Below, one piece after another: positions 19,368-28,415 of a DNA stretch of 45,158 nt. How positions within the stretch are numbered: position 1 is the stretch's first letter; each line of letters starts with the position of its first letter. The DNA lies in NCBI GenBank assembly GCA_029252265.1, contig JAQXBT010000019.1, positions 1 to 45,158 of the forward strand. Reading direction: 5' to 3'. The translations under genes were made by a program, and so were the position numbers. The notes under the pieces are model-generated. The model was not told the origin of the DNA and made no database searches. It was given only the letters and a program-made list of their open reading frames with translations. The DNA comes from Flavobacteriaceae bacterium (GTDB taxonomy: Bacteria; Bacteroidota; Bacteroidia; Flavobacteriales; Flavobacteriaceae).

Positions 19368-20015
19368 TTCCATTTCTGGAACCGGTCCTTCAATAATTAA
19401 ATGACCTTCGGTTGCTTGTTGAATCGTTTCTACAGAAATTCCTGGCGCGCGTTCTAAGAGTTTAAAACCGTCTTTGGTGACTTCCAGAACTGCTAAGTTG
19501 GTGACGACTTTCTTGACACAGTCAACGCCTGTCAACGGCAATGAGCAACGTTTCAAAAGCTTCGATTCTCCTTTTTTATTGGTGTGCATCATGGCGACAA
19601 TAATATTCTCGGCACTAGCAACCAAGTCCATAGCACCTCCCATCCCTTTAACCATATACCCTGGGATTTTCCAATTGGCTATATCACCATTTTCTGAAAC
19701 TTCCATAGCGCCTAAGATTGTGAGATCTACATGCTTGCCACGGATCATAGAGAAGCTAGTAGCGGAGTCAAAATAGCTAGCGCCATTAAGAGCGGTAATG
19801 GTTTGTTTTCCCGCATTTATGAGGTCTGCATCTTCTTCGCCATCCAAGGGGAATGGCCCCATTCCTAAAATCCCGTTTTCGCTTTGAAATTCGACTTCTA
19901 TATCTTGACGAACAAAATTAGCGACGAGCGTCGGAATCCCGATTCCAAGATTGACATAGTAGCCATTTTTGACTTCTTTAGCAATTCGTTTTGCAATTCC
20001 AGTTTTGTCTAACAT
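19362..20015 (-). CDS. scoB: 3-oxoacid CoA-transferase subunit B
   Basis: Beta subunit of a family I CoA transferase, moving CoA between succinyl-CoA (or acetyl-CoA) and a 3-oxoacid. 217 residues. The catalytic glutamate is E46 in the invariant SENGILGMGP, and GIGIPTLV lies at about 24-31. It starts 11 bp after scoA and completes the two-subunit enzyme. Acceptor specificity (acetoacetate, butyrate, acetate) cannot be fixed from sequence; succinyl-CoA:3-ketoacid is the usual assignment. Its last 3 bases directly abut the converging ABC ATPase stop codon, leaving no room for a terminator. Confidence 0.93.
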   Translation of the reverse strand: MLDKTGIAKRIAKEVKNGYYVNLGIGIPTLVANFVRQDIEVEFQSENGILGMGPFPLDGEEDADLINAGKQTITALNGASYFDSATSFSMIRGKHVDLTILGAMEVSENGDIANWKIPGYMVKGMGGAMDLVASAENIIVAMMHTNKKGESKLLKRCSLPLTGVDCVKKVVTNLAVLEVTKDGFKLLERAPGISVETIQQATEGHLIIEGPVPEMEL

Positions 20016-20026
20016 GATTCTAATGT

Positions 20027-20719
20027 TTATCTAACGGTTCGTTTTTCAATGCGCTTCTCGTAATTTTTTCCTTCAAAAATGCGTTGTACAAAGATGCCTG
20101 GAATATGAATTTGGTTGGGGTCAAGCGCACCTACAGGTACTAATTCTTCAACCTCAGCCACCGTAATGGTTGCGGCCCCACACATATTGGGATTAAAATT
20201 TCTTGCTGTACCTTTAAATATTAAATTCCCTGCCGCATCCCCTTTCCATGCTTTCACAAAAGAAAAATCAGCCTTAAACGCCATTTCCAAAACGTACATT
20301 TTACCATCAAACTCGCGTGTTTCTTTTCCTTCTGCTACTTCAGTTCCGTAGCCAGCAGGCGTATAAATAGCGGGAAATCCTGCTTGTGCAGCACGACAAC
20401 GTTCGGCCAGGGTTCCTTGAGGAATCAGTTCGACATCCAATTCCCCCGAAAGCATTTGACGCTCAAACTCGTCATTTTCTCCAACATAAGAGGCGATCAT
20501 TTTTTTAATCTGATGGTTTTGAAGTAATAACCCAAGCCCAAAATCATCGACTCCTGCATTGTTAGAAATACAGGTAAGATTTTTAATACCCATATCAACC
20601 AGTTCAGAAATCGCATTTTCAGGGATCCCACACAGTCCAAAACCACCAAGCATAAAGGTCATTTCGCTAGAAACACCTTTAAGCGCTTCTTTAACATTCG
20701 CCACTTGTTTGTTTATCAT
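20027..20719 (-). CDS. scoA: 3-oxoacid CoA-transferase subunit A
   Basis: Alpha subunit partner of ScoB. 230 residues with the CoA-binding glycine-rich block [13 protein letters not shown] (about 26-38), [22 protein letters not shown] and NPNMCGAAT, all characteristic of the alpha subunit. First gene of the scoA-scoB operon. The 56-bp gap to the PBP1A stop may hold its promoter, but no clear TAnnTTTG was found there. Confidence 0.93.
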   Translation of the reverse strand: MINKQVANVKEALKGVSSEMTFMLGGFGLCGIPENAISELVDMGIKNLTCISNNAGVDDFGLGLLLQNHQIKKMIASYVGENDEFERQMLSGELDVELIPQGTLAERCRAAQAGFPAIYTPAGYGTEVAEGKETREFDGKMYVLEMAFKADFSFVKAWKGDAAGNLIFKGTARNFNPNMCGAATITVAEVEELVPVGALDPNQIHIPGIFVQRIFEGKNYEKRIEKRTVR

Positions 20720-20775
20720 CGTTTTAATTTAGGATAAAAAAGTACAAAAAAAATCTTATTAATTGGTCGGTTTGA

Positions 20776-23115
20776 CTAGAAATCGAAATCTGGTGTAATC
20801 GTCGTATTATCATTTGGAATGACGTCGCCTTCTTCATTGATGGATTCACAATCAACTTCAATGGTGAGTTCTTCAGGGGCCAAGAATTCTTCTTCTGAAA
20901 TATTCAAGTCCTCAAGTTCATAACAACTTCGCATAAAATTAGCCCAAATAGGAAGTGCCATCGAAGCCCCTTGTCCATACGTAATTGTTTTAAAGTGCGT
21001 CGCGCGGTCTTCACCACCAACCCAAACACCTGTTACCAAGTTAGGAACCATCCCCATAAACCAACCGTCACTTTGGTTTTGTGTGGTTCCTGTTTTTCCA
21101 GCAATTGGATTTTTGAATTCATACGGGTAGCCTGTAACAATTTCTTTATAAACGAGTTGATTTTTAGCGGCACTGTGTCGTAGTCGCTGACCAGAGCCAA
21201 ATTGCGTCACACCTTCCATCAGTTTGACAGTCACATAGGCGACTTCTTTACTGAGAACATCTTTGGTTTCAGGTGAAAATTGATACAGTATGGTGCCACT
21301 TTTATCTTCGATATGCGTGACCATCACTGGTTTTGTATAAACACCTTGATTTGCAAAGCTAGAGTATGCAGCGACCATTTCGTATACACTTAAATCGGGA
21401 GTTCCAAGCGCAATTGATGGGACAGCGGGAATTTTTTGTTGGACGCCTAAACTATGTGCTAGATTAATCACGGGCTGTGGCCCAATTTCATTCATCAGTC
21501 GAGCGGTGATGGTATTTCTAGAATTTGCTAATGCAGATTTTAATGTTTCGAAGCCTCCATAGTTCCCGCCAGAATTTTTGGGAGCCCACGGTTTCATGTT
21601 TCCATGTTTGAGCGCTTCAATGGTAATTTGAGATTTTGGGAAGGTATCACATGGCGATAAATGTAGCTGATCAATGGCTGCGGCATATACAAAAGGTTTA
21701 AAGGTAGAGCCCACTTGTCGCTTTCCTTGTTTGACCATGTCGTATTGAAAATGCTTGTAATTAACGCCACCAACCCAAGCCTTTACATGCCCCGTCTGCG
21801 GCTCCATAGACATCATTCCTGTTCTTAAAAACGTTTTATAATAACGCATCGAATCTAAAGGCGTCATTATGGTATCTATTTCATTGTTTTCTGAAGTCCA
21901 TGAAAATATTTTCATGGGAATTGGCTTTTTAAAGGATGTTCTAATTTCATCCTCTGATTTTTTAAGGTCATACTTCATTTTTCGCCAACGTTCCGAACGT
22001 CGCATACCACTATTTAATAAGCTTGTAATTTCCTTTGGTTTTAAATCTAAAAAGGGGGCGGTTCGATTTCGTTTTGGTGTGTTTTGAACAAAAAATTCTG
22101 CTTGTAAATTGGCCATATGTTCTTTGGAGGCTGTTTCTGCAAAGGTTTGCATCCGCGAATCGATCGTGGTGTAAATTTTTAAACCGTCTTTATAAATATT
22201 ATAAGTATCGCCATTTGGCTTTGTATTTTGAGGGTTTTTAACCCATTCCTTCATAAACCCTCTAAGGTACGCTCTAAAATACGTCGCGATCCCTTCACGA
22301 TGCGATTCTGGTGAATAGTTGAGTCCTAAAGGCAATTGTTGAAGTGAATCTTTGAGCGTTTCATCAATAAAATCGTATTTAGCCATTTGATTTAATACCA
22401 CATTTCGGCGGTTTCTAGTCCCTTCGGGATTTCGTTTTGGTCGCGGGTTGTAAAGCGACGAATTTTTAAACATTCCTACTAGCATCGCCGATTCGTTGAT
22501 ATTTAAATCTTTGGGTTCTTTTCCAAAATAAATTCTGGATGCAGATCGAATGCCATCAGCATTATTTCCAAAATCATAGATATTAAAGTATTGAGCGATA
22601 ATTTCTTCTTTAGTGTATTGGCGCTCTAAACGTGTGGCAATGACCCATTCTTTAATTTTTTGAGTGATTCTACCAAACGTGTTTCGAGAACCTTCTCCGT
22701 GAAAAAGTTGTTTGGCTAATTGTTGGGAAATGGTACTTGCACCCCCGCCTTTACCGAGTTTGACCACTGCTCTCAATGTTCCTCTTGCATCGATTCCTGC
22801 GTGCTCGTAATAACGAACATCTTCAGTGGCAACAAGGGCTTCAACAAGATGCTTTGGAAGTTCGCTATAAGCGACAGGAGTCCGATTGTCTTCGTAATAA
22901 AATTTCCCAAGGGTTTTACCGTCAGATGAAATAATCTCAGTGGCTAAATTGGTGCGAGGATTTTCAAGTGCTGTATGATCTGGCATCGACCCAAAAAGCC
23001 CAAATGATGCTAAAATAAAAACGAAAAAAGCACTCACAAGAAGCGCTAAAAAACCCATCCAAAACCAACGAATTGGTTTTGAAAAATTTGGAGAGGATGT
23101 CTTTTTTTTTGCCAT
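20776..23115 (-). CDS. Penicillin-binding protein 1A (bifunctional transglycosylase/transpeptidase)
   Basis: Class A PBP of 779 residues that polymerises and crosslinks peptidoglycan. It has a short cytoplasmic basic N terminus, one TM segment (about 16-41), a GT51 domain with catalytic E98 (ATEDVRYYEHAGID) and GASTISQQLAKQLF, and then a transpeptidase domain with S470-T-F-K, S532-R-N and K674-T-G. All active residues are present. An acidic tail closes the protein. Upstream are gldH (9 bp gap) and ricT, and the three genes look like one operon. Gene names differ between species (mrcA, pbpF), so none is given. Confidence 0.96.
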   Translation of the reverse strand: MAKKKTSSPNFSKPIRWFWMGFLALLVSAFFVFILASFGLFGSMPDHTALENPRTNLATEIISSDGKTLGKFYYEDNRTPVAYSELPKHLVEALVATEDVRYYEHAGIDARGTLRAVVKLGKGGGASTISQQLAKQLFHGEGSRNTFGRITQKIKEWVIATRLERQYTKEEIIAQYFNIYDFGNNADGIRSASRIYFGKEPKDLNINESAMLVGMFKNSSLYNPRPKRNPEGTRNRRNVVLNQMAKYDFIDETLKDSLQQLPLGLNYSPESHREGIATYFRAYLRGFMKEWVKNPQNTKPNGDTYNIYKDGLKIYTTIDSRMQTFAETASKEHMANLQAEFFVQNTPKRNRTAPFLDLKPKEITSLLNSGMRRSERWRKMKYDLKKSEDEIRTSFKKPIPMKIFSWTSENNEIDTIMTPLDSMRYYKTFLRTGMMSMEPQTGHVKAWVGGVNYKHFQYDMVKQGKRQVGSTFKPFVYAAAIDQLHLSPCDTFPKSQITIEALKHGNMKPWAPKNSGGNYGGFETLKSALANSRNTITARLMNEIGPQPVINLAHSLGVQQKIPAVPSIALGTPDLSVYEMVAAYSSFANQGVYTKPVMVTHIEDKSGTILYQFSPETKDVLSKEVAYVTVKLMEGVTQFGSGQRLRHSAAKNQLVYKEIVTGYPYEFKNPIAGKTGTTQNQSDGWFMGMVPNLVTGVWVGGEDRATHFKTITYGQGASMALPIWANFMRSCYELEDLNISEEEFLAPEELTIEVDCESINEEGDVIPNDNTTITPDFDF

Positions 23116-23124
23116 AATCGCTAG

Positions 23125-23622
23125 TTATTTGTTTGGATATTCAATACTAAAGCCGACATCAATAATACCTTTTAACTGAGCAATCCCTTCAGATTCTCCC
23201 CGAATACGCATTGCTTGTTGGATGTGTAGTTGATAAGATCCTTTTTCTGAAAACACAAAAGGCGTGTCATGACCTTTAATCCAAAGTTTGTGCTCTTTTA
23301 TAGAAGTAAATCCAGTCCCTAGAAGCTCGCCATTAGGTTTGGCCATTTTATATTCTAAAGTATCTTTAGTGACTTTTCCATTCGGGTAATTTAATTCGAT
23401 TACTAAAAATAAATTACTAAACTTATAGTCCATAGTCGTTCTTAAATTAATAAACAAATCATAAGGATTGATGGTATCCGGCGCGATAAAATCGTAGCTA
23501 ATCGTTTGCTGTTTATCCCATCTCTCTGGGATTGACGTATAGCGGTCAAACGGCTTATTTTGTTGGCATGAAAATGCTACAAAAGCAAAAAGAAGGATCC
23601 ATAAAGCAGGTTTACTTTGCAT
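23125..23622 (-). CDS. gldH: Gliding motility lipoprotein GldH
   Basis: GldH is a lipoprotein needed for gliding and for delivery of surface adhesins in Flavobacterium johnsoniae, where the gliding machinery is tied to T9SS. ATG 23622 gives 165 residues with a lipoprotein signal MQSKPALWILLFAFVAFSC (lipidated C19); the open frame upstream lies in ricT. FDRYTSIPERW, NPYDLFINLRTT and the C-terminal IAQLKGIIDVGFSIE are typical of GldH. It overlaps ricT by 11 bp and sits between ricT and PBP1A. Confidence 0.9.
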   Translation of the reverse strand: MQSKPALWILLFAFVAFSCQQNKPFDRYTSIPERWDKQQTISYDFIAPDTINPYDLFINLRTTMDYKFSNLFLVIELNYPNGKVTKDTLEYKMAKPNGELLGTGFTSIKEHKLWIKGHDTPFVFSEKGSYQLHIQQAMRIRGESEGIAQLKGIIDVGFSIEYPNK

Positions 23623-24799
23623 TGTTGTTCTGGGGTCTTGGTTTTTTGTTGTTTCTGTTATTTCTATTATTCTTACGTTTGTTGTTTTTTGAACGACTTT
23701 GATTTTTAGGTTTATCAAATCGAGTTAAGCTATCTTGACCAACAACGTTTTCAAAATCTACTTTAGTATCAACAATTAGTTCAGATGCATACTCTTCTAA
23801 ACTTGCAACCTTTTCCTTTTTAGCGTTTTTTGCAATAATTTCATTAGCTTGTTCTGTGGTAAGAATGTGCCAATTCATCCATTCGCCTTCGTAGGCATAC
23901 CACATATGACCTTTAAAAATATCTGTTTTTTGACAAACTGCGGTGCCTTTTTCTGTTCTTAATTTAACTTCTGTTTTGGGAAAGGATTTTAAAGCATCTA
24001 AATAGGCGTCTAGTTCATAGTTCAAACAACACTTCAGTTTTCCGCATTGACCAGCTAACTTTAACGGGTTTAATGACAATTGCTGGTAACGGGCTGCAGA
24101 GGTGTTTACAGATCTGAAATCGGTCAGCCAAGTAGAACAACACAATTCTCGACCACAAGAACCAATTCCTCCAAGTCGAGCCGCTTCCTGACGCAACCCT
24201 ATTTGTTTCATTTCGATTCGTGTTCTAAATTCTCGAGCAAACAATTTGATGAGCTCTCTAAAATCTACACGCTCATCTGCTGTGTAATAAAACGTTGCTT
24301 TACTCGCATCACCCTGAAACTCAATGTCAGAGATTTTCATTTTCAGCCTTAAATCAATCGCAAATTGTCTTGCTTTGACTTTCATTGGCTCTTCTTTTTC
24401 TCTTGCTTCTATCCAAATATCAATGTCTCTTTGGGAGGCTTTTCTGTAAATCTTAAAAACATCTTCTGGTTTTTCAGAAATTTTTTTGCGTTTCATTTGG
24501 ACTTTAACCAATTCCCCCGAAAGGGTTACCATACCGATATCGTGTCCAGAAGCCGCTTGAGTCGCCACAACATCTCCGATACTTAGAGTTAAATTTTCAG
24601 TGTTTTTGTAATATACTTTTCGGCCGTTTTTAAAACGAACTTCTACCCAATTAAAAGGGGTTGCACCAGTAGGAAGTGTCATGTTTGAAAGCCAGTCAAA
24701 AACAGTGAGTTTGTTACAGCTATCTGTACCACATGTACCATTATTTTTACAGCCTTTAGGTTGGCCATCTTTCCCTGTTGAGCAACTTGTACACCCCAT
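23612..24799 (-). CDS. ricT: PSP1-domain protein, RicT (YaaT) homologue
   Basis: 395 residues with the PSP1/RicT domain. Cysteine motifs GSCGRELCC (C215, C220, C221) and CGKLKCC (C252, C257, C258) match the iron-sulfur ligands of the Bacillus RicT family. In Bacillus, RicT works with RicA and RicF to control RNase Y; here partners and targets are unknown. The N terminus adds six more cysteines in the first 30 residues, and the last ~33 residues are a basic, asparagine-rich disordered tail, probably binding RNA. It appears to be the first gene of the ricT-gldH-PBP1A operon. Only the conserved core is firm; the function is by family. Confidence 0.87.
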   Translation of the reverse strand: MGCTSCSTGKDGQPKGCKNNGTCGTDSCNKLTVFDWLSNMTLPTGATPFNWVEVRFKNGRKVYYKNTENLTLSIGDVVATQAASGHDIGMVTLSGELVKVQMKRKKISEKPEDVFKIYRKASQRDIDIWIEAREKEEPMKVKARQFAIDLRLKMKISDIEFQGDASKATFYYTADERVDFRELIKLFAREFRTRIEMKQIGLRQEAARLGGIGSCGRELCCSTWLTDFRSVNTSAARYQQLSLNPLKLAGQCGKLKCCLNYELDAYLDALKSFPKTEVKLRTEKGTAVCQKTDIFKGHMWYAYEGEWMNWHILTTEQANEIIAKNAKKEKVASLEEYASELIVDTKVDFENVVGQDSLTRFDKPKNQSRSKNNKRKNNRNNRNNKKPRPQNNNAK

Positions 24800-24822
24800 A
24801 ATTTATATATATTGAATTTGTC

Positions 24823-24837
24823 AATGCCACAGGCATT
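24823..24837. promoter_or_regulatory. Perfect inverted repeat upstream of ricT
   Basis: AATGCC-ACA-GGCATT lies 24-38 bp before the ricT start, in the 120-bp gap to trhO. It is compact enough for a dimeric repressor site, or for a small hairpin in the ricT leader. No TAnnTTTG promoter was found beside it. Confidence 0.35.
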
Positions 24838-24919
24838 ACAAATGCGGATTAGTTTTTGATCTAAAACGTAAATATAAGATTATTTTAAGGACTTAAAAAA
24901 TCTATTGTGCTCTCTTAAA

Positions 24920-25996
24920 TTAAGAATGTTTCGGCTTTGCTAAGGTCTCAAAAATATTTCTGAGATCTTTCTTGTATGGCAAGTGATCGGCACGACCTTT
25001 TTTAAAAATATCATTACTATTTCCTTGGCCTTTTCTCAATTTCTTTTGTGCTTCGGGTGACAATTGGCTAACTTCCATACAATTTGTGGAACAGCAGTTT
25101 TCCATTGCTTCCTTACATGTATCGCATTGAATAAATAATAAATGGCAAGCTGCATTGGCACAATTCACATGAATATCCGCAGGTTCTCCGCATTGGTGAC
25201 AATTTGCAATGACATCCTCCGAAATCTTTTCGGCGCGTCTTTGATCAAATACAAAATTTTTCCCAATAAATTTATTTTCAACTCCTAGATTTGCAGTTTG
25301 ACGGGCATAGTTAATAATCCCGCCTTCCAATTGATACACGTTTTTAAATCCTTTATGCTTGTAATAAGCACTGGCTTTTTCACAGCGGATTCCGCCAGTA
25401 CAATACATCACCAATTTTTTGGTTTCTTTATAATCTTTGAGGTCCTCTTCAATTAAATCTAAGGATTCTCTAAAAGTATCTACGTCGGGTGTGACGGCAT
25501 TTTTAAAATGACCTATTTCGCTTTCATAATGGTTTCTCATATCTACCACCACGGCATTTTCATCTTCAATAAGTGCATTAAATTCAGATGCATTAACATG
25601 GATTCCTCTGTTTGACGCATCAAATGTTTTGTCATTCAAACCATCAGAAACAATTTTATCTCGAACCTTTACTTTTAGTTTTAAAAACGAAAATAAATCG
25701 TGCTCAATCGCGATATTAATCCGAACGTTTTCTAAAAAAACAATGGTATCTAAATGATTCTTAAACGCTTCAAAATTATCAGCTGGTACAGAAAGTTGCG
25801 CATTGATCCCTTCGTGCGCAATATAAATACGCCCTAAAACGTCAATGCTATCCCAAAAAAGAAATAAATGGTTTCTTAGCAACTCGGTGTTGCCAATTTT
25901 TGAATACTTATAGAAAGAGATGGTCAAGCGATCTTTGCCTGCCTGTTGGATGAATTCCGCTCTTTCAATATTGCTTAAGGTATTGTACAGTTGCAT
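24920..25996 (-). CDS. trhO: tRNA uridine(34) hydroxylase, rhodanese family (TrhO/YceA)
   Basis: Member of the TrhO family, which hydroxylates wobble uridine-34 of some tRNAs in the presence of O2. 358 residues: an N-terminal acylphosphatase-like half (YIAHEGINAQLS), a rhodanese domain with VVDMRNHYESEIGHFKNA and the catalytic C199 in VMYCTGGIRCEKASA, and a C-terminal extension with cysteine pairs (CHQCGEP, QCDTCKEAMENCC) that suggests a metal site. This order is the TrhO hallmark. A single-gene unit on the minus strand, divergent from recA. Confidence 0.93.
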   Translation of the reverse strand: MQLYNTLSNIERAEFIQQAGKDRLTISFYKYSKIGNTELLRNHLFLFWDSIDVLGRIYIAHEGINAQLSVPADNFEAFKNHLDTIVFLENVRINIAIEHDLFSFLKLKVKVRDKIVSDGLNDKTFDASNRGIHVNASEFNALIEDENAVVVDMRNHYESEIGHFKNAVTPDVDTFRESLDLIEEDLKDYKETKKLVMYCTGGIRCEKASAYYKHKGFKNVYQLEGGIINYARQTANLGVENKFIGKNFVFDQRRAEKISEDVIANCHQCGEPADIHVNCANAACHLLFIQCDTCKEAMENCCSTNCMEVSQLSPEAQKKLRKGQGNSNDIFKKGRADHLPYKKDLRNIFETLAKPKHS

Positions 25997-26031
25997 GCTA
26001 TACTAATTTTAAGTTCATAATGATTGAAGTA

Positions 26032-26039
26032 CAAATGTA
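26032..26039 (-). promoter_or_regulatory. Candidate -7 element of the trhO promoter
   Basis: On the minus strand the bases read TACATTTG (TAnnTTTG), 36 bp before the trhO ATG. No TTG is at the proper upstream distance, so confidence is moderate. The recA side has only TATTTTAG (26137-26144), one base off the consensus. Confidence 0.4.
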
Positions 26040-26174
26040 GCAATTTTTAGAACATACGCTGTAAATGGGTCTAAAAAGCGTTCATAAATAATATAAAAAG
26101 GTTCGTTAAATTTTAAAAACTTTACAAAAGATATGCTATTTTAGCAGGAAGAAAGAATTAGATACAAAAGAACT

Positions 26175-27179
26175 ATGAGCAGCGAAAAAGATGCAAAATT
26201 AAAAGCCCTCAAGCTAACATTAGACAAGCTTGACAAAGCGTACGGAAAAGGCACCGTAATGAGAATGAGTGATGCTCCAGTGGTGGATGTCGAAGTAACC
26301 TCCTCAGGATCTTTAGGATTAGACATCGCCTTGGGCGTTGGAGGTTACCCTAGAGGTCGTGTGATTGAAATATATGGCCCTGAATCTTCAGGAAAAACAA
26401 CCATGACATTACACGCAATTGCCGAAACTCAAAAGGCGGGTGGTATTGCAGCGTTTATTGATGCAGAACATGCTTTTGATCGTTTTTATGCTCAAAACTT
26501 AGGCGTTGATATTGATAACCTTATTATTTCTCAACCTGACAATGGTGAGCAAGCTCTTGAAATCGCGGATAATTTAGTGCGTTCTGGAGCCATTGATATG
26601 GTAGTCATTGATTCTGTAGCTGCACTGACGCCAAAAAGTGAAATTGAAGGCGAAATGGGCGATTCTAAAATGGGTCTTCATGCCCGTTTGATGTCTCAAG
26701 CTTTACGAAAATTGACGGGATCGATCAGTAAAACAAACTGTACGATGATCTTTATTAACCAATTACGTGAAAAGATTGGGGTGATGTTTGGGAATCCAGA
26801 AACAACAACGGGTGGTAACGCCTTAAAGTTTTATGCATCGATCCGTCTAGACATTCGTCGTTCGACTCAAATAAAAGATAGTGACGGCAATGTGCTAGGA
26901 AACAAAACACGTGTGAAAGTTGTAAAAAACAAAGTGGCACCGCCGTTTCGTTTAGCAGAATTTGACATCATGTATGGTCAAGGCGTATCTAAAGTTGGAG
27001 AAATTTTAGATGTGGCCGTCGAGCACGAGATCGTTAAGAAAAGTGGCTCGTGGTTTAGCTATGAAGACACAAAACTGGGTCAAGGTCGCGATGCTGTGAA
27101 GCAAATGATTAAAGACAATCCAGAGTTGATGGATGAACTAGAAGCAAAAATAAAAGTAGTTTTAGAGGTTGAAGCTTAA
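26175..27179 (+). CDS. recA: Recombinase RecA
   Basis: Strand-exchange ATPase for homologous recombination and DNA repair. 334 residues with Walker A GPESSGKT (68-75), Walker [10 protein letters not shown], the L1 region [11 protein letters not shown]2 [25 protein letters not shown] and the basic VKNKVAPPF segment. The chain is on the short side, with an acidic tail ending in VLEVEA. No LexA-type palindrome was found upstream. Followed by a strong terminator. Confidence 0.99.
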   Translation: MSSEKDAKLKALKLTLDKLDKAYGKGTVMRMSDAPVVDVEVTSSGSLGLDIALGVGGYPRGRVIEIYGPESSGKTTMTLHAIAETQKAGGIAAFIDAEHAFDRFYAQNLGVDIDNLIISQPDNGEQALEIADNLVRSGAIDMVVIDSVAALTPKSEIEGEMGDSKMGLHARLMSQALRKLTGSISKTNCTMIFINQLREKIGVMFGNPETTTGGNALKFYASIRLDIRRSTQIKDSDGNVLGNKTRVKVVKNKVAPPFRLAEFDIMYGQGVSKVGEILDVAVEHEIVKKSGSWFSYEDTKLGQGRDAVKQMIKDNPELMDELEAKIKVVLEVEA

Positions 27180-27196
27180 AAAAAATAAACTTTACT

Positions 27197-27224
27197 AAAA
27201 ATCCCGATTCGTCGGGATTTTTTT
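27197..27224. terminator. Bidirectional Rho-independent terminator between recA and plsC
   Basis: AAAATCCCGA and TCGGGATTTT form a perfect 10-bp stem around a TTCG tetraloop, with T tracts on both strands. It ends recA, and its right arm touches the plsC stop codon from the other side. Confidence 0.9.
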
Positions 27225-27969
27225 ATGCCTTTAAATCCGCTTCCAAAGAATTTGAAATGAGTCTAAAAACTTTTTTGCTTAATTCCCCAGTGTCCTCAAT
27301 TGTCAAGCTTTCAGTAGAGATCGTTGGATGTACTTGTGCGCGCATTTTTCCTGGGCTTCCACTAAAAAACGTATAGGACAAACGTTTTTTGTTATCAAAA
27401 AAAGTAATGGGGACTAATGGAACTTGATGATTGATTGCCAATCGAAACGCGCCTGCTTTAAAGCGGTCTAAAACAACGGACTCTTCTGGCACCCCTCCTT
27501 CTGGAAAAATACAAATGCTAGACCCTTGCTTTATGCGTTTTTGGGCTCTCATAAAAACAGCTTGACGGCTTTTTGCGCTGCTTCTGTCCACCAAGATACA
27601 AGTCCGTTTATAGAAAAATCCGAAAATTGGGATTTTTACCAATTCTTTTTTACCTATAAATACAAACGGATGGTTTTTAAACACCACCAACATCAACATG
27701 ATGTCGGCCATGGAAGTGTGGTTGGCTACAAACACATAGCTTTGTCCTTTAACGAGAGGCTCTGATCGCTTCACAGTCCAATAATGCCCCATTCCGATGA
27801 GGATACACTTGGCCCAAATTCTGGCCAACTTGAAAAAGAAGGGATGCCATTTTTGTTTTAATACGGACAAAAACAATAAAGGAAACATGGTCAGAATTGG
27901 CAGGGCTACAAGCACATAAAACCAAATTCGGTACAAAAGCCACAAGGGATATTTTATAATTTTAATCAC
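27223..27969 (-). CDS. plsC: 1-acyl-sn-glycerol-3-phosphate acyltransferase (PlsC family)
   Basis: Inner-membrane acyltransferase that makes phosphatidic acid from lysophosphatidic acid. About 248 residues with an N-terminal hydrophobic anchor, the HX4D motif in NHTSMAD (near residue 84) and FPEGGVPE (near 155) in place of the usual FPEGTRS. There is no ATG start: GTG 27969 or TTG 27975 are the options. I prefer the GTG because a TAGTTTTG -7 element (27980-27973) would place the transcript start on or next to it, giving a leaderless mRNA. The family is clear; the acyl acceptor is inferred. Confidence 0.9.
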   Translation of the reverse strand: MIKIIKYPLWLLYRIWFYVLVALPILTMFPLLFLSVLKQKWHPFFFKLARIWAKCILIGMGHYWTVKRSEPLVKGQSYVFVANHTSMADIMLMLVVFKNHPFVFIGKKELVKIPIFGFFYKRTCILVDRSSAKSRQAVFMRAQKRIKQGSSICIFPEGGVPEESVVLDRFKAGAFRLAINHQVPLVPITFFDNKKRLSYTFFSGSPGKMRAQVHPTISTESLTIEDTGELSKKVFRLISNSLEADLKA

Positions 27970-28025
27970 ATTCAAAACTACTAAAAAAAAAGGGCTATTG
28001 CCTCAAAAAAAGTACCTTTGCTATT
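27970..28025. repeat. 56-bp direct repeat, copy 1 (plsC side)
   Basis: Aligned without gaps to 29870-29925, exactly 1,900 bp away; by eye 48 of 56 bases agree. The shared core TCAAAAAAAGTACCTTTGCT is identical. In this copy the TTG at -33 of the plus-direction promoter is changed to AAG (27990-27992), while the minus-direction -7 element for plsC is intact. Confidence 0.8.
27973..28006 (-). promoter_or_regulatory. Candidate plsC promoter
   Basis: Minus-strand TAGTTTTG (27980-27973) fits TAnnTTTG. A TTG (28006-28004) lies 23 bp upstream, at the long end of normal spacing. Transcription would begin about 27969, at the proposed GTG start. The segment is inside the 56-bp duplicated block. Confidence 0.45.
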
Positions 28026-28274
28026 GTTTCAGATTAAAAAATAAAAACTGGGTAATTTTTTTTGGGAACGTTTTTAATTAAAATAGTGGCCTTATTTAGC
28101 CGCTATTAAATAATTTTTGTTACTTTTATAAAAGATTTAGATCCCAAATCTGATTCTTCACAAATCAATACAACTTTAAATCAAGATATTAAGACTCTGT
28201 AGTTACACAGCGGTGTACGTGTATGCGTTGTTTTCTAAAACTGACTGATTTATTAGTGCTTATAAATAACAACT
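28026..28274. other. Gene-poor spacer with hairpins, no coding region seen
   Basis: The gap from plsC to the protease gene is 436 bp or more and very AT-rich. Besides copy 1 of the repeat and the zinc-ribbon remnant, it holds a 9-bp imperfect hairpin (28082-28090 with 28099-28107, one G-T pair) followed by a T-rich stretch, and a small inverted repeat TACAC-AGCG-GTGTA (28204-28217). No tRNA or convincing ORF. The first hairpin could end a short transcript from copy 1, but that promoter looks damaged. Confidence 0.4.
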
Positions 28275-28415
28275 ATGACTAACAAAGAATATCAAAAATG
28301 TGATACGCTGAATTCAAGTTTATCAAAATATTGATCTCAATGTGGTAATGAATTACTAAAGAGAAAAAAGATTTTACTTTTAATATTCACTTTTAAAATA
28401 ATTAATAATCTATGA
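28275..28415 (+). pseudogene. Remnant of a small zinc-ribbon plus TM protein
   Basis: From ATG 28275 the frame reads 19 codons to an in-frame TGA (28332-28334) and continues as SQCGNELLKRKKILLLIF to a second TGA at 28413-28415. The layout fits a zinc-ribbon protein of the FCxxCG...FCSQCG type followed by a basic stretch and a membrane helix. The first cysteine of knuckle one is tyrosine (EYQKC) and that of knuckle two is the TGA. Loss of both makes a working zinc site impossible, so this is most likely a dead gene. The match rests on a short motif only. Confidence 0.4.

Noticed and set aside
26050-26070. GAACATACGCTG upstream of recA as an SOS (LexA) box
   Set aside because: Only one half matches GAAC-type boxes; the other half is not a mirror, and no lexA is in the window.
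28012-28118. Small RNA from the copy 1 promoter (TACCTTTG) ending at the hairpin 28082-28107
   Set aside because: Copy 1 has lost its -33 TTG and the hairpin is imperfect, with a weak T run. It is possible, but not supported enough to list as a gene.
28204-28272. Inverted GTTGTT/AACAAC and TACAC/GTGTA as an integron attC or phage attachment site
   Set aside because: The arms are short and far apart, no integrase gene is present, and the sequence is AT-rich enough for chance matches.
28332-28334. In-frame TGA between tyrosine and serine as selenocysteine in a U-x-x-C motif
   Set aside because: The first cysteine of the other knuckle is also lost, no SECIS-like hairpin was seen just after, and selenocysteine use is rare in this phylum. 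A pseudogene is simpler.
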